Shown: positions 37,450 through 46,763, numbered from the stretch's first letter. The stretch is DNA of 64,000 bases from Motiliproteus sediminis (GCF_017912535.1 NZ_JAERQK010000010.1:101146-165145), one strand, 5' to 3'. Numbers and translations are program-made. The notes: generated by a model not told the origin, from the letters alone.

Positions 37450-38043
37450 TCAGAACCGGTAGCCGACGCCGATACTGCCCTGCACCTGATACAACGCGTC
37501 CCCTTCGACCTCGATCCGGCAACCTGTCCCGCATTCGATCAGTGTGGTGCTGCTGGTCAGGCTGCCGAATGCGCGCAGTTCCAGGCGTACGCCAAACTGC
37601 TCGCTGATGCGCCAGCGTCCACCCAGGGCCAGGTTCATCGACGCCAGCAGGTCGCTGTCCCGCCCCGGAGTGGCGACACGGGTGATGCCGAGTCCGCCGG
37701 CAACGTAAGGCGACCAGTTTTCCTGCTGCCCCTGAAAGTAGTACAACCCGCCGAAATGCAGGTAATCCAGCTGCAGGGAGATGTCAACGTCACGAATGTG
37801 CGTGTCCTGATGGCTGTAGAGCAGTTCGTAGCCTTTGTCGGGGGCGCTGTCCCATAGCAGGCTGACACCGCCGGAGGCGCCGTGATCGATGCGATAGCTG
37901 TTGGTGTTGCTGGTGTCGCGGTAGTTGCCGCCTGCGGAGATCCCGGCAAAGGGCGTTAATTCGGCGGCATGGCCAGCAGGCGCGACAAGGGAGGCGAGGG
38001 CGAGGCAAAGGCTGGTGATGAGTGGGCGCAACATGCTGGGCAT
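37450..38043 (-). CDS. Outer-membrane beta-barrel protein
   Basis: A 197-residue protein with a signal peptide (LCLALASLVAPAGHAAE) and barrel strands such as LQLDYLHFGGLYYFQGQ and WSPYVAGGLGITRV, ending GSIGVGYRF, the aromatic C-terminal strand needed for BAM assembly. It resembles OmpW/opacity-family porin-like barrels. A disulphide may form in ECGTGCRIE. It follows, on the same strand, a small secreted protein gene 25 bases upstream, and the two are probably cotranscribed. Confidence 0.7.
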   Translation of the reverse strand: MPSMLRPLITSLCLALASLVAPAGHAAELTPFAGISAGGNYRDTSNTNSYRIDHGASGGVSLLWDSAPDKGYELLYSHQDTHIRDVDISLQLDYLHFGGLYYFQGQQENWSPYVAGGLGITRVATPGRDSDLLASMNLALGGRWRISEQFGVRLELRAFGSLTSSTTLIECGTGCRIEVEGDALYQVQGSIGVGYRF

Positions 38044-38068
38044 AGCAATCCTCAGACAACCGGTTTGA

Positions 38069-38434
38069 TCAGGGAATGATAACTTTGACACGGGGCTTTG
38101 CTTCGCCGTGCACCGAGTCTCGCGCGCGGATCAATACCTCATTGATTCCTTCGGGAACCGCCACGCCGGTGAGACTGCGGGTAAAGGGCTGCTCCTGAAC
38201 GTGGGGGTGGAGCAGTTCCCGCGTGCCGAGCACCTCACCATCCGGAGACAGCACTTGCCAGCGGTTGGCGTAATGATCCCAGCCTGTATCCTCATGCCGC
38301 AGGGTGACCTCGAAACGGCAAACGCGCTGCTGGCATTGGGCGTGGGCGCTGACCACCTCGGCTTCGCCGGCCTGCAAGGCGGCTGCCTGCATTAGTGCGG
38401 TCGATAGAGCTGCTACGGTCGCTTTGCGCATCAT
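38069..38434 (-). CDS. Small secreted protein, unrecognised
   Basis: With the start set at 38434 (MMRKATVAALS, GAGA before it) the product is 121 residues: signal peptide (cut near LQAGEAE) and a beta-rich mature domain with VCRFEVTLRHEDTGWDHYAN and GINEVLIRARDSVHGEA. Two Cys (CQQRVC) may be disulphide-bonded. The fold pattern suggests an immunoglobulin-like periplasmic protein. A longer form from 38506 exists. It is encoded in front of the beta-barrel gene. Confidence 0.65.
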   Translation of the reverse strand: MMRKATVAALSTALMQAAALQAGEAEVVSAHAQCQQRVCRFEVTLRHEDTGWDHYANRWQVLSPDGEVLGTRELLHPHVQEQPFTRSLTGVAVPEGINEVLIRARDSVHGEAKPRVKVIIP

Positions 38435-38620
38435 GCTTCTCGATGGGACATCCAACTCCGAATCCAGCGGGTGAATAGGTTGACGCGGAGACGCCTGTTT
38501 GTTCATAAGGATAGTAGTGTAGACCGCGGTTGATCCCAAAGTAGTGCTTGTTCGCTACCTTCGGATCAGGGTGGGGACGGGGTGCCAAGGCTAGTCTTAA
38601 CGGACTATCGCCCGAGGTGA

Positions 38621-39421
38621 ATGATGAAAACTGTGGTTACCCTGTTGTTATGGACGCTGCTGATGCAACCCGCCGCAGCCCGTGAGCTTCTGCCGCCGGA
38701 GTTTGTTGATGCTGATCCGCGGGTGCAGCTGTATATGGCGTATGCCCAGTTCAAGATGGCTAATCACCGGATGGCGCGATTGATGTGGGAGCGCATCGGA
38801 GGATCCGGCGAGGCGGAAGCGGCGTTTAATCTGGGCATTGTCTACGAACAGGGGCTGGGAGTGCCTGCTGATCTGCAACGGGCCGTGGACTATTACCGCA
38901 AGGCGGCGCAGGGTGGAAGTCGTGCCGGTGCCTATCAGTTGGGGCTGATGCAGTTTTCTCATCCCGCTCTGGTCGCCAAGTCCGAGGCGCGCCATTGGTT
39001 GTCGGTGGCCGCGCTGGATGGCGATGAAGATGCCGCCGCGTTACTGCAACAACTGCTCGGCCCGGATCAGGCTGCTGATCCGCTGACCGAGCTGCGCCTG
39101 CGGCTGGCGGCGGGCGAGACCGAAGCCGCGCTGGCGGCGTTACAGTCGCTGGTTGACGCCGACCCACCCGCCCCGCGGGCGCTGACGCTGCTGGCGTGGA
39201 TGTACGAGCGCGGGGTCGGGGTGGGACACGATATCGAGCGCGCCGGTGCGCTGTTTCGGCAGGCCGCCGAGGCCGGCGATGCCGAGGCCCAGTACGCGCT
39301 GGCGGTGATGCTGGAGACCGGGGTTGGTCAGCCTCATGATCCTGAGCAGGCGGCTATCTGGTTGCGTCGCGCGGCAGAGCGGGGGTATCAGCCGGCCAGG
39401 CGAGCGATCGATCGCCAGTGA
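38621..39421 (+). CDS. Sel1-repeat (SLR) protein, exported
   Basis: The 266-residue product has a signal peptide (LLLWTLLMQPAAA) and Sel1-type repeats: AEAAFNLGIVYEQGLGVPADLQRAVDYY, SRAGAYQLGLMQ, then LLAWMYERGVGV and AQYALAVMLETGVGQPHDPEQAAIW fragments later. Such repeats bind other proteins in the periplasm. It is a single gene with no adjoining partner. GAGG precedes the ATG. It ends 13 bases before the convergent SulP stop. Confidence 0.85.
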   Translation: MMKTVVTLLLWTLLMQPAAARELLPPEFVDADPRVQLYMAYAQFKMANHRMARLMWERIGGSGEAEAAFNLGIVYEQGLGVPADLQRAVDYYRKAAQGGSRAGAYQLGLMQFSHPALVAKSEARHWLSVAALDGDEDAAALLQQLLGPDQAADPLTELRLRLAAGETEAALAALQSLVDADPPAPRALTLLAWMYERGVGVGHDIERAGALFRQAAEAGDAEAQYALAVMLETGVGQPHDPEQAAIWLRRAAERGYQPARRAIDRQ

Positions 39422-39434
39422 GCGCAGAGTGCCG

Positions 39435-41165
39435 CTAGTCCATCGCCCGCTGGCTGCTCTGCACCATCGCTACCCCTTCGGCCAGCGTCGCGGTGAAGGC
39501 CAACTGGTCGGTAATGGGCTGCAGTCCCGATTTGGCCACCGTACGCAGCGGTTGAAACTGCAGGTCGGCGATTATGACCCGCTTGCCACTGTCGGCGGCA
39601 AATGCCAGGAAGTGGCGCAGAGCGGATAGACCGCCGGCATCGAGGATGGTGACCCCGTCCATGTACAGCACCACGCCGCTGTGGTCGGTCGCCCGTTGCT
39701 CCAGCTCGACAAAGATACGATCGGCGGCGGCAAAAAACAGTGGCCCGCTGATCTTGTAGATCGCCCATCCGGGGGGCAAAGGCTCCGGCACATGCTTAGG
39801 GTTGTCGCTGATGTCGGTCACTTTGGTCATGCTGGCTATCTCGCGCATAAACAGCAGTGCGGCGAGCACGATACCGACCGAAATAGCGACCACCATGTCG
39901 ACCAGTACGGTCAGCGAGAAGCAGACCAGCAATACGATGATGTCGCCGTTGGGAGCTTTGCGCAGTAGTTCCGATACCTTGTGGGCTTCGCTCATATTCC
40001 AGGCCACGACCAGTAGCATCGCCGCCATCGAAGCCATCGGGATATAGGACAGCCAGGGGGCGAGGGCCAGCAAGCTGAACAGAATCACCAGTGCATGGAC
40101 CATGGCGGCTATCGGACTGCGGGCGCCGGCGCGGAAGTTGGCCGCAGATCGGGCCAGCGCAGCGGTGGCGGTAATGCCGCCAAACCAGGGGGCGATGAGG
40201 TTACCGACTCCCTGGCCGAGTAGCTCGCCGTTGGAGTGATGGCGCTTACCGCTCATGCCATCCAGTACCACGGCGCACAGCAGCGACTCGATGGCGCCGA
40301 GCATGGCGATGGAAAACGCCGCCGGCAGCAGGCTGATCAGCAGCTGCAGATTCCACTGCAGCGGCATGCCGTCGGGCCCCGGCAGCAGCCAGGGCCATTG
40401 AAACTGTGGCAGGATCGGGGGAATACCGAAACCGCTGCTGCCGTCTTCGAGCAGGTAGTGAAAGCGTGAGCCGATAGTGTCGACCGAGGCACCGCCGGCG
40501 GTCAAAAGCAGGGATGCCGCGACCCCGCAAGCGATGGCGGGCAAGTGTCCGGGAACGGCGATCTTCAGCCGGGGCCAGAGCAGCAGTATCAGCAGCGTGA
40601 CCAGCCCTACCGTCAGCTCGGCGGGCGAGGTGGCCGGCAACCACTGCAGCAGGGTGACGACCTTGTCCAGATAGCTTTCAGGCAGAGACTCCAGCCGCAG
40701 ACCGAAAAAATCCTTGATCTGCAGGGTGGCGATCACCACCGCAATGCCGGAGGTAAATCCCAGCGTCACCGGTTCGGGAATGTATTCGATCAGTCGACCC
40801 AGACGGGCGATCGACATGATCACCAGCATCGCTCCCGCCATCAGCGTCGCTACCAGCAGACCACTTAAACCGTAGCTGCTGGCGATTGGATAGAGAATGA
40901 CGATGAATGCCGCGGTGGGGCCCGATACGCTGTAACGAGAGCCGCCGGTCAACGGGGTCAGCAGGCCGGCGATGATCGCGGTATAGAGGCCGTACTGGGG
41001 AGCGACGCCGCTGGCAATAGCCAGCGCCATCGCCAGCGGGATGGCGATAATGCCAACGGTAATGCCTGCCAGAATATCGGCTCGCAGGTGCGGCAGCCTG
41101 TAGCCGTCATGGATGGCCTCGCGCAGAGCGCTGAAAGGGCGTAGCTGGGTGGTGCGATGTGGCAT
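39435..41165 (-). CDS. SulP-family anion transporter with STAS domain
   Basis: A 576-residue protein of SulP fold: about 12-14 membrane segments from residue 25 to 420 (including AGITVGIIAIPLAMALAIASG and PEPVTLGFTSGIAVVIA) and a C-terminal STAS domain (about 430-560). Substrates in this family include sulfate, bicarbonate and dicarboxylates; the specificity cannot be read. The start at 41165 (MPHRTTQLRP) was chosen over a 19-residue extension. A regulator of the ribbon-helix-helix type is divergent. Confidence 0.9.
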   Translation of the reverse strand: MPHRTTQLRPFSALREAIHDGYRLPHLRADILAGITVGIIAIPLAMALAIASGVAPQYGLYTAIIAGLLTPLTGGSRYSVSGPTAAFIVILYPIASSYGLSGLLVATLMAGAMLVIMSIARLGRLIEYIPEPVTLGFTSGIAVVIATLQIKDFFGLRLESLPESYLDKVVTLLQWLPATSPAELTVGLVTLLILLLWPRLKIAVPGHLPAIACGVAASLLLTAGGASVDTIGSRFHYLLEDGSSGFGIPPILPQFQWPWLLPGPDGMPLQWNLQLLISLLPAAFSIAMLGAIESLLCAVVLDGMSGKRHHSNGELLGQGVGNLIAPWFGGITATAALARSAANFRAGARSPIAAMVHALVILFSLLALAPWLSYIPMASMAAMLLVVAWNMSEAHKVSELLRKAPNGDIIVLLVCFSLTVLVDMVVAISVGIVLAALLFMREIASMTKVTDISDNPKHVPEPLPPGWAIYKISGPLFFAAADRIFVELEQRATDHSGVVLYMDGVTILDAGGLSALRHFLAFAADSGKRVIIADLQFQPLRTVAKSGLQPITDQLAFTATLAEGVAMVQSSQRAMD

Positions 41166-41249
41166 GCTGTGGTACTCGAAAGGAGAGGGCCGTGCTGCTG
41201 TGCCCCGATGACGATGATCCACACTACATGTGTGTCAGCGATTAAATCA

Positions 41250-41268
41250 ATGTTAATATGATTAACAT
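41250..41268. promoter_or_regulatory. Palindrome ATGTTAAT-ATG-ATTAACAT
   Basis: A perfect 8-base inverted repeat with a 3-base centre lies 27 bases before the ATG of the ribbon-helix-helix gene and 84 bases from the SulP start. It is a likely operator in the shared promoter region, and AT-rich against a GC-rich background. Confidence 0.6.
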
Positions 41269-41294
41269 GTTTTGGTTTTGAGCATCGGAGATAG

Positions 41295-41489
41295 ATGACG
41301 ATGGAGCAACGCACCGCCCGACTGACGCTGTTGATCGACCCCAAGAAAAAGGCGACCTTCGAGCGCTTATGCAGTGAGGACGACGTCACCCCCTCGCAGA
41401 TGGTGCGCAAGCTGATTCGGGACTATATCGAGAGCAAACTGGGCGAGGACTGGCGTGCTGAGGTGTTCTCGCCAGAGCGCAAAAAATAG
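41295..41489 (+). CDS. Ribbon-helix-helix (CopG/Arc-like) regulator
   Basis: This 64-residue protein has a basic-hydrophobic strand RTARLTLLIDP near residues 6-16 and two helices, KKATFERLCSEDD and TPSQMVRKLIRDYIE. This is the form of RHH DNA-binding proteins, which bind inverted repeats as dimers. No toxin partner is adjacent, so an antitoxin role is unlikely. A GGAG precedes the ATG. Regulation of itself or the SulP gene through the palindrome upstream is inferred. Confidence 0.78.
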   Translation: MTMEQRTARLTLLIDPKKKATFERLCSEDDVTPSQMVRKLIRDYIESKLGEDWRAEVFSPERKK

Positions 41490-41555
41490 CGCCATCACAG
41501 ATGCCCTTCAGAGGTGGTAGGGTGAGCTCAAAGACGAGTGGGTACTGGTCCGGCG

Positions 41556-41993
41556 TCAGGGGCTGACGGCCATCATGGTTGCCAGCATGGTGGCGACCGG
41601 CTGCTCACCCTCGGCGGTGAGCGCCAGCACCTCGCCACTGCAAACCGTCAGCGTGCGGCCCGCACGCACAATTGATCCCACCGCGCGATAGCGCGGCGCT
41701 TTAGCCGGGGCAATAAAGTTTACCTTGAACTCAACCGTGACCACCTCGCTGTCCGCCGCCATCAGGGACGAAGCAGCGTAGCCGCAGGCGTTGTCGACGA
41801 TGGTGGTCAGCATACCTGCGTGCAGATAGCCATGATGCTGGGTCAGAGCCTCATGGTGTCGCAACTCGATCACGACCCGCCCCGGTTTTACATCTGTCAG
41901 CTCTGCACCGAGGGTGGTCATCGCGCCTTGGCGGGAAAAGCTTTGCCGTATACGGCTTTCAAAGTCGGAATCCTGGGGCGTTAACGGCGACAT
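41556..41993 (-). CDS. PaaI-family thioesterase
   Basis: A 145-residue hot-dog thioesterase: HHGYLHAGMLTTIVDNACGYAA is the PaaI-type active-site helix with the H-x-x-x-x-x-x-D pattern, and VTVEFKVNFIAPAK follows. These hydrolyse aromatic or medium acyl-CoA. It is transcribed after the racemase gene, 31 bases apart, on the same strand. The substrate is unknown. Confidence 0.87.
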   Translation of the reverse strand: MSPLTPQDSDFESRIRQSFSRQGAMTTLGAELTDVKPGRVVIELRHHEALTQHHGYLHAGMLTTIVDNACGYAASSLMAADSEVVTVEFKVNFIAPAKAPRYRAVGSIVRAGRTLTVCSGEVLALTAEGEQPVATMLATMMAVSP

Positions 41994-42024
41994 GGTGGTC
42001 TCCTGAAGCGGGAAGGGGGCTTGT

Positions 42025-42717
42025 TCAGGGGCTCAGGGCCCATGCTACGGCGGCCTCGGCGTGAATGGCCGCAGTGTCATAGAGTGGAAGCGCACTGTGG
42101 TGAGGCTCCAGCAGCAGGCCGATCTCGGTACACCCGAGGATCACCGCCTCCGCGCCGTTAAAGCCCAGCTCGGCAATAATCTGTTGGTAGCGTTCACGCG
42201 ACGGGGTTTCGATGCGGCCCTGGCAGAGCTCGTCGTAGATGATGCGGTGAACCTCGTCACGCTGGCGTTCGTTGGGGATGATGACGTTGATTCCCTGCTG
42301 CTCCAGACGTTGACGGTAGAACGCCTGCTCCATGGTAAAGCGTGTTCCTAGCAGGGCGACCTTGTCGACCCCATCCGTCAGCAGGCGATCGGCGGTAGCG
42401 TCGGCGATATGCAGCAAGGGAATCGATACGGCCGCGCAGACCTGGTCGGCGACTTTATGCATGGTGTTGGTGGCGATCAACAACCCTTGCGCCCCGGCCG
42501 ATTCCACCGCTCGTGCGGCGTCCGCCAGCATCGCTCCGGCTTCTTCCCAGCGCTCCTCTGCCTGCAGCTGCGCAATGGGGGCGAAGTCGACGCTGTAGAG
42601 ACAGATCCGGGCCGAGTGCAGCCCGCCCAGGCGTGCCTTCACACCCTGATTGATGAGGCGGTAATAGCTCTGGGTTGATTCCCAGCTCATGCCGCCGATC
42701 ATGCCGATGGTTTTCAT
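42025..42717 (-). CDS. Aspartate/glutamate racemase family protein
   Basis: The 230-residue product starts MKTIGMIGGMSWESTQSYY, as in YgeA-type racemases. The first catalytic position lies in ATNTMHK (Thr in place of Cys, as reported for E. coli YgeA), and the second is the Cys in AVILGCTEIGLLL. It may racemise L-homoserine, glutamate or aspartate; broad-specificity members are known. It is encoded between a thioesterase and a peptidase. Confidence 0.87.
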   Translation of the reverse strand: MKTIGMIGGMSWESTQSYYRLINQGVKARLGGLHSARICLYSVDFAPIAQLQAEERWEEAGAMLADAARAVESAGAQGLLIATNTMHKVADQVCAAVSIPLLHIADATADRLLTDGVDKVALLGTRFTMEQAFYRQRLEQQGINVIIPNERQRDEVHRIIYDELCQGRIETPSRERYQQIIAELGFNGAEAVILGCTEIGLLLEPHHSALPLYDTAAIHAEAAVAWALSP

Positions 42718-42777
42718 GGGCCTCTCCTTGCCGTGAAAGGCTCCATCCTGCCGTAGCCGCTGTTGTCGCGCAATCTT

Positions 42778-43836
42778 CTATGGCTCGGGTAGCCGGGCGA
42801 TCTGCAGCAGCAGTGACAGCAACGCGCGGCAGCTGTCGATGGCGGCCGACTCCTCCATGGTGTGGTAGCCGGTGGTGGGAATCTGCAGGGTGGTGCCATG
42901 AACCAGGCCGTTGCTGGCGGCGGTGATGCGGCCCATTTCGGTGCTGCCGAGCGACTGAGGTGCTAACCCCCGGCTCTCCAGCTCGCGGTTGCCGGCCTCG
43001 ATATAGGCGTCCTTGTAGCTGAAACTGAGGCCGAGATCGTGGCAAAGGTTTTCGATCCGGTCGGTGGTGCGCGCGTTGAAGGGGGCGTTGGCGTCCTTGC
43101 GGCGCAGCACGATCTGCTGCCGGTCGGCCGTGGCAATGTCGGGGTAGGGGCTGGTATCGACGACGACCAGTTGGTTGGTACTGCCACCGAAACGGCGAAA
43201 CCACTCCAGCAGGTAGCGCCAGCTGCGGCCGGCTTCTTCCTGGGCGGTGAAGAAGGCGGTGCCAGCGTATCCGAGGCTGAACAGGTGTACCAGCAGTGCC
43301 GCGGTCAATACGTTGTCGAGCTGTCCGTAAAGGCGTTGATCGCGGATCGACAGGCGGTCGGTGAACGCCACCGGAGTGCCGGCCACCAGATGCTCCAGCC
43401 CCTGCAGTTCGAAGATCAGGTTGTTGCGGTATTCGCAGATGTAGGCGCGACTGATCTCGCCCCGGCCGCGGTAGGCGCCGGACCAGGGCTCGTAGGCCAT
43501 CACCGGGGTGTGGTTGAAGCGGTCGGCCACCTTGTTCATCAGCTGTTCGGAAACTGAGTTGCCGAGCAGGTCGGAGCGGCTACCGGCGACAAAAGCGGCG
43601 TACTGGAATTCGTTGGGTCCGGTGCAGATCAGTCCATGTCGGTCAATGTGGGCCGAGAACATGCAGCTGTGCGGTTCGCGACCCTGGGCCACCAGCAGAC
43701 CCTCGTACCAGGTGACCTGGGCGCCGCGCTCCTCCAGCGCCCGCTGCAGCACGCGGAAAAACGCGTGTTCGGCCCCCACCACACTGGGTTGGCGTATCAA
43801 CTCTTTCAGCAGGTCGATAAACTGGTCGAATTGCAT
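42778..43836 (-). CDS. M42/M20-like metallopeptidase
   Basis: The 352-residue product starts MQFDQFIDLLKELIRQPS and has metal-binding features of co-catalytic aminopeptidases: FSAHIDRHGL, QLDNVLTAALLVHL, the catalytic pair in FFTAQEEAGRSW, a metal ligand in VVVDTSPYPD, and YHTMEES near the end. It is likely to remove N-terminal residues from peptides. The frame extends 52 codons further, Pro/Ala rich and unsupported. Its specificity is unknown. Confidence 0.78.
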   Translation of the reverse strand: MQFDQFIDLLKELIRQPSVVGAEHAFFRVLQRALEERGAQVTWYEGLLVAQGREPHSCMFSAHIDRHGLICTGPNEFQYAAFVAGSRSDLLGNSVSEQLMNKVADRFNHTPVMAYEPWSGAYRGRGEISRAYICEYRNNLIFELQGLEHLVAGTPVAFTDRLSIRDQRLYGQLDNVLTAALLVHLFSLGYAGTAFFTAQEEAGRSWRYLLEWFRRFGGSTNQLVVVDTSPYPDIATADRQQIVLRRKDANAPFNARTTDRIENLCHDLGLSFSYKDAYIEAGNRELESRGLAPQSLGSTEMGRITAASNGLVHGTTLQIPTTGYHTMEESAAIDSCRALLSLLLQIARLPEP

Positions 43837-44036
43837 GGACGGTGCTCTCCGGCTGCCCCAATGGACGGAGCCGGGCGGGGCAGCACGCGGCGGCGGAGCG
43901 TCGCTTGGGCGGCGCTCGAGGCGATTGTGCGCCGAAGGCTCGGCCAAGGGAATAGTTGAGGGAGGTGCTGAGTTACTTTTTTTGCCACCCACGCCAGATC
44001 AGACTGCGCTTGCCAGCAGCAGCTGTAAACGACCAG

Positions 44037-44204
44037 CTAGCACCCACTGGCTGGAGCTGAATGAGCGCTGGACTCGATCCCGAATGCGGTTTCGATCCGG
44101 CGCCACAGGGGCTGCGTCAGAATGGTCAGGGTTGCCGCCAGCGGCACGGCGATAGCGCCGCCGACCAATGCATAACGCAACCGCTGGCGAAAACCGCGGG
44201 CCAC
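44037..44204 (-). CDS. Small membrane protein coupled to phnA
   Basis: A 55-residue open frame starts with GTG three bases after the phnA stop (TGA-ACC-GTG), in the same frame. It reads VARGFRQRLRYALVGG, then a hydrophobic stretch with PLAATLTILTQPLW, then RRIETAFGIESS and a short tail ending in Cys. The W-R-R-I-E-T-x-x-G-I-E-S segment looks like a conserved one-helix membrane protein family known to me from Pseudomonas, from memory only. It has no own ribosome site, so termination-reinitiation or coupling is likely. Function unknown. Confidence 0.6.
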   Translation of the reverse strand: MARGFRQRLRYALVGGAIAVPLAATLTILTQPLWRRIETAFGIESSAHSAPASGC

Positions 44205-44207
44205 GGT

Positions 44208-44780
44208 TCAGCTTTTCTTGACGAACTTGGTCAGGATCACAATTCGCTGACCGTTAACCCGGCCTTCGATATGCTCCGGATTGTCCTGAACCAGTGAGAT
44301 GCCGCGCACCGCGGTGCCGCGCTTGGCGGTGAAGCTGGCGCCTTTGACGTCCAGATCCTTGATCAGGGTGACGGTATCGCCCGCTTCCAGCCTGTTGCCG
44401 TGGCAGTCCAGGTGCACAACGGCATCGTCGTCGCCCGCCGCAACGCCAGCTTCGGCCCAGCTGCGCACGTCGTCTTCCAGATAGAGCATATCCAGCGCGT
44501 TCTGGGCCCAGGTCTCGCCGCTCAGGCGCTTGAGCATCCGCCAGGCCAATACCTGCACCGCTGGGGTGGGGCTCCACATGCTGTCGTTGAGGCAGTGCCA
44601 GTGGTGGGGGGTAAGTTCGCTGCTCTGATCGAGCTGGCCGCGGCAGGTCCCGCACAGCAGCGCGCTTTGCTCGGCGCTGCTGTCGCTGGGAGTGACTTCG
44701 AATGCCGCCAGATTGTCGGTGGCGCCGCACAGTTCACACTTGCCGGCGCTGCGTTGTTGCAGGGTGGCTTCGATACTCAT
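44208..44780 (-). CDS. phnA: PhnA-domain zinc-ribbon protein
   Basis: A 190-residue protein with a zinc ribbon formed by C15, C18 (KCELCGA) and C43, C46 (LLCGTCRG) and a C-terminal PhnA (YjdM) beta-domain with LIKDLDVKGASF and RGTAVRGI. The name comes from the phosphonate region in E. coli, although a role in phosphonate use is not supported and no other phn gene is here. The ATG at 44780 was chosen because AAGGAG lies at good distance; a TTG three codons earlier is too close. A small protein is coupled downstream. Confidence 0.87.
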   Translation of the reverse strand: MSIEATLQQRSAGKCELCGATDNLAAFEVTPSDSSAEQSALLCGTCRGQLDQSSELTPHHWHCLNDSMWSPTPAVQVLAWRMLKRLSGETWAQNALDMLYLEDDVRSWAEAGVAAGDDDAVVHLDCHGNRLEAGDTVTLIKDLDVKGASFTAKRGTAVRGISLVQDNPEHIEGRVNGQRIVILTKFVKKS

Positions 44781-44946
44781 GGCGGACAAGACTCCTTGGT
44801 TAACTGCGTGAACGGATGCCGCAGACCGACGGCCCCGGAAAAAAAAGAGCGGCCATTCTACGGGATAAGCAGGGCCGTGTGGGGATAAAGTTGCGGTCTG
44901 CCCCGGCTGTGGTGGCCCTGGTGAGCTGGTTGCCGGTGGTGCCAGC

Positions 44947-44974
44947 GAAGCGGGGCTGTCAGTTGCCCCGCTTC
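44947..44974 (-). terminator. Strong hairpin after proS
   Basis: GAAGCGGGGC (44947-44956) pairs perfectly with GCCCCGCTTC (44965-44974) around an 8-base loop, 19 bases after the proS stop. The minus strand shows no T-run after it, so it may end transcription inefficiently or with Rho; the opposite side is only moderately T-rich. Confidence 0.55.
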
Positions 44975-44992
44975 TGTTGGTTTGGGTTGCGC

Positions 44993-46711
44993 TTACAGGG
45001 TGATCTTTTGTTGTAGCAGATCAATCATCTGGTCAATGGCGACATCCTGCTTGTCGGCGTCGCGGCGGCCCTTGTACTCCAGCGTGCCGGCTTCGATACC
45101 GCGGTCGGAGATCACCACCCGGTGCGGAATGCCGATCAGTTCCATATCGGCAAATTTCACCCCGGGACGCTCTTTGCGGTCGTCCAGCAGCACGTCAAAG
45201 CCAAGAGCGCTCAGCTCGGCGTAGAGCTTGTCGCTCAGTTCGCGCACCGGCTCCGACTTCTCCGGATTCATCGGCACCAGCGCGATGTGGAAGGGGGCGA
45301 TGGCATCGGGCCAGATGATGCCGCGATCGTCGTTGTTCTGCTCGATGGCAGCCGCGACCACCCGGGTCACACCGATGCCGTAGCAGCCCATCGGCATCAG
45401 TACCGACTTGCCGTTCTCGTCCAGTACGGTGGCATTCATGGCCTCGCTGTACTTGGTGCCGAGCTGGAAAATATGGCCCACTTCGATACCGCGCTTGATC
45501 ACGATGTTGCCATTGCCACAGGGGCTGGGGTCACCCTCGACCACGTTGCGCAGGTCGGCGACCTGGGGCAGCGGCACGTCACGCTCCCAGTTGATGCCGA
45601 AGTAGTGCTTGTCGTCGATATTGGCGCCGGCGCCAAAGTCGGCCATCGCTGCCACGGTGCGGTCGATGATCAGCGGTAGCGGCAGGTTGATCGGGCCCAG
45701 GGAGCCGGGTCCTGCACCGATGGCGGCGCGGATCTCTTCGTCAGTGGCCATGCGCAGCGGCTCGGCGATCTCGGGCAGATGTTCGGCCTTGATCTCGTTC
45801 AGCTCGTGATCACCACGTACCATCAGCGCGACAAAGTCAGCCTCCACGGCATCGGAAGCGGCGACGATCAGGGTTTTGACGGTCTTCTCGATCGGCAGGC
45901 CATGCTGTTCGACCAGTTCCGCGATGGTCTTGGCGTTGGGCGTATCAACCAGGGTCATCTCCTGGCTTGGCGCCGGGCGCTCGCCGGCGGGTGCCAGGCA
46001 CTCGCAGGCTTCAATGTTGGCGGCGAATTCGCTGCCGTCGCTGAAGGCGATGGCGTCTTCACCGGACTGGGCCAGCACGTGGAACTCGTGCGACCAACTG
46101 CCGCCGATGGCACCGGAATCAGCCTGCACCGGGCGGAAGTCGAGGCCGAAACGCTCGAAGATGCGGGTATAGGTAGCGTGCATCACCTCATAGGTCTGCT
46201 GCAGCTGTTCCGCATTGAGGTGGAAGGAGTAGGCGTCCTTCATGATGAATTCGCGCGAGCGCATTACGCCAAAGCGGGGGCGGATCTCATCACGGAATTT
46301 GGTCTGGATCTGGTAGAAGTTGGCTGGCAGTTGCTTATAGCTGCGGATTTCGCGGCGGATCAGGTCGGTGATCACCTCTTCGTGGGTCGGTCCGACACAA
46401 AAGTCGCGCCCGTGGCGGTCATTCAGGCGCAGCAGCTCGGGACCGTAGAACTCCCAGCGCCCCGACTCCTGCCACAGCTCGGCCGGCTGTACCGCCGGCA
46501 TCAGCACCTCTTGGGCCCCGGAGCGGTCCATCTCCTCGCGCACGATGCGCTCCACCTTGCGCAAGGTACGCAGCCCCATCGGCAACCAGGTGTAGAGGCC
46601 GGAGGCCAGCTTACGGATCATCCCGGCCCGCAGCATCAACTGGTGGCTGATGACTTCGGCGTCGGCCGGAGTCTCTTTGAGGGTGGCAATCAGGTATTGA
46701 CTCGCACGCAT
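44993..46711 (-). CDS. proS: Proline--tRNA ligase
   Basis: Charges tRNA-Pro with proline. The 572-residue product has the bacterial layout: class II motif 1 near [19 protein letters not shown], motif 2 around [20 protein letters not shown], an editing insertion between about residues 230 and 390 ([20 protein letters not shown]), motif 3 in [18 protein letters not shown], and an anticodon-binding C-terminus. The start [15 protein letters not shown] follows family form; the upstream extension in frame is spurious. It stands alone. Confidence 0.97.
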   Translation of the reverse strand: MRASQYLIATLKETPADAEVISHQLMLRAGMIRKLASGLYTWLPMGLRTLRKVERIVREEMDRSGAQEVLMPAVQPAELWQESGRWEFYGPELLRLNDRHGRDFCVGPTHEEVITDLIRREIRSYKQLPANFYQIQTKFRDEIRPRFGVMRSREFIMKDAYSFHLNAEQLQQTYEVMHATYTRIFERFGLDFRPVQADSGAIGGSWSHEFHVLAQSGEDAIAFSDGSEFAANIEACECLAPAGERPAPSQEMTLVDTPNAKTIAELVEQHGLPIEKTVKTLIVAASDAVEADFVALMVRGDHELNEIKAEHLPEIAEPLRMATDEEIRAAIGAGPGSLGPINLPLPLIIDRTVAAMADFGAGANIDDKHYFGINWERDVPLPQVADLRNVVEGDPSPCGNGNIVIKRGIEVGHIFQLGTKYSEAMNATVLDENGKSVLMPMGCYGIGVTRVVAAAIEQNNDDRGIIWPDAIAPFHIALVPMNPEKSEPVRELSDKLYAELSALGFDVLLDDRKERPGVKFADMELIGIPHRVVISDRGIEAGTLEYKGRRDADKQDVAIDQMIDLLQQKITL

Positions 46712-46763
46712 GGTGGACGGGCTCCAGATTCGGTCAAAAAAAGAGGGGTATTGTACGAGCGGG

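Noticed and set aside
41295..41489. Antitoxin of a toxin-antitoxin pair
   Set aside because: No small toxin gene lies on either side; the neighbours are a transporter and a thioesterase.
41490..41555. Terminator after the RHH gene
   Set aside because: No stem with a following T-run could be found in this short convergent gap.
44781..44992. Possible leader RNA or riboswitch between phnA and proS
   Set aside because: Only a simple 10-base hairpin is seen; no conserved riboswitch core could be recognised.
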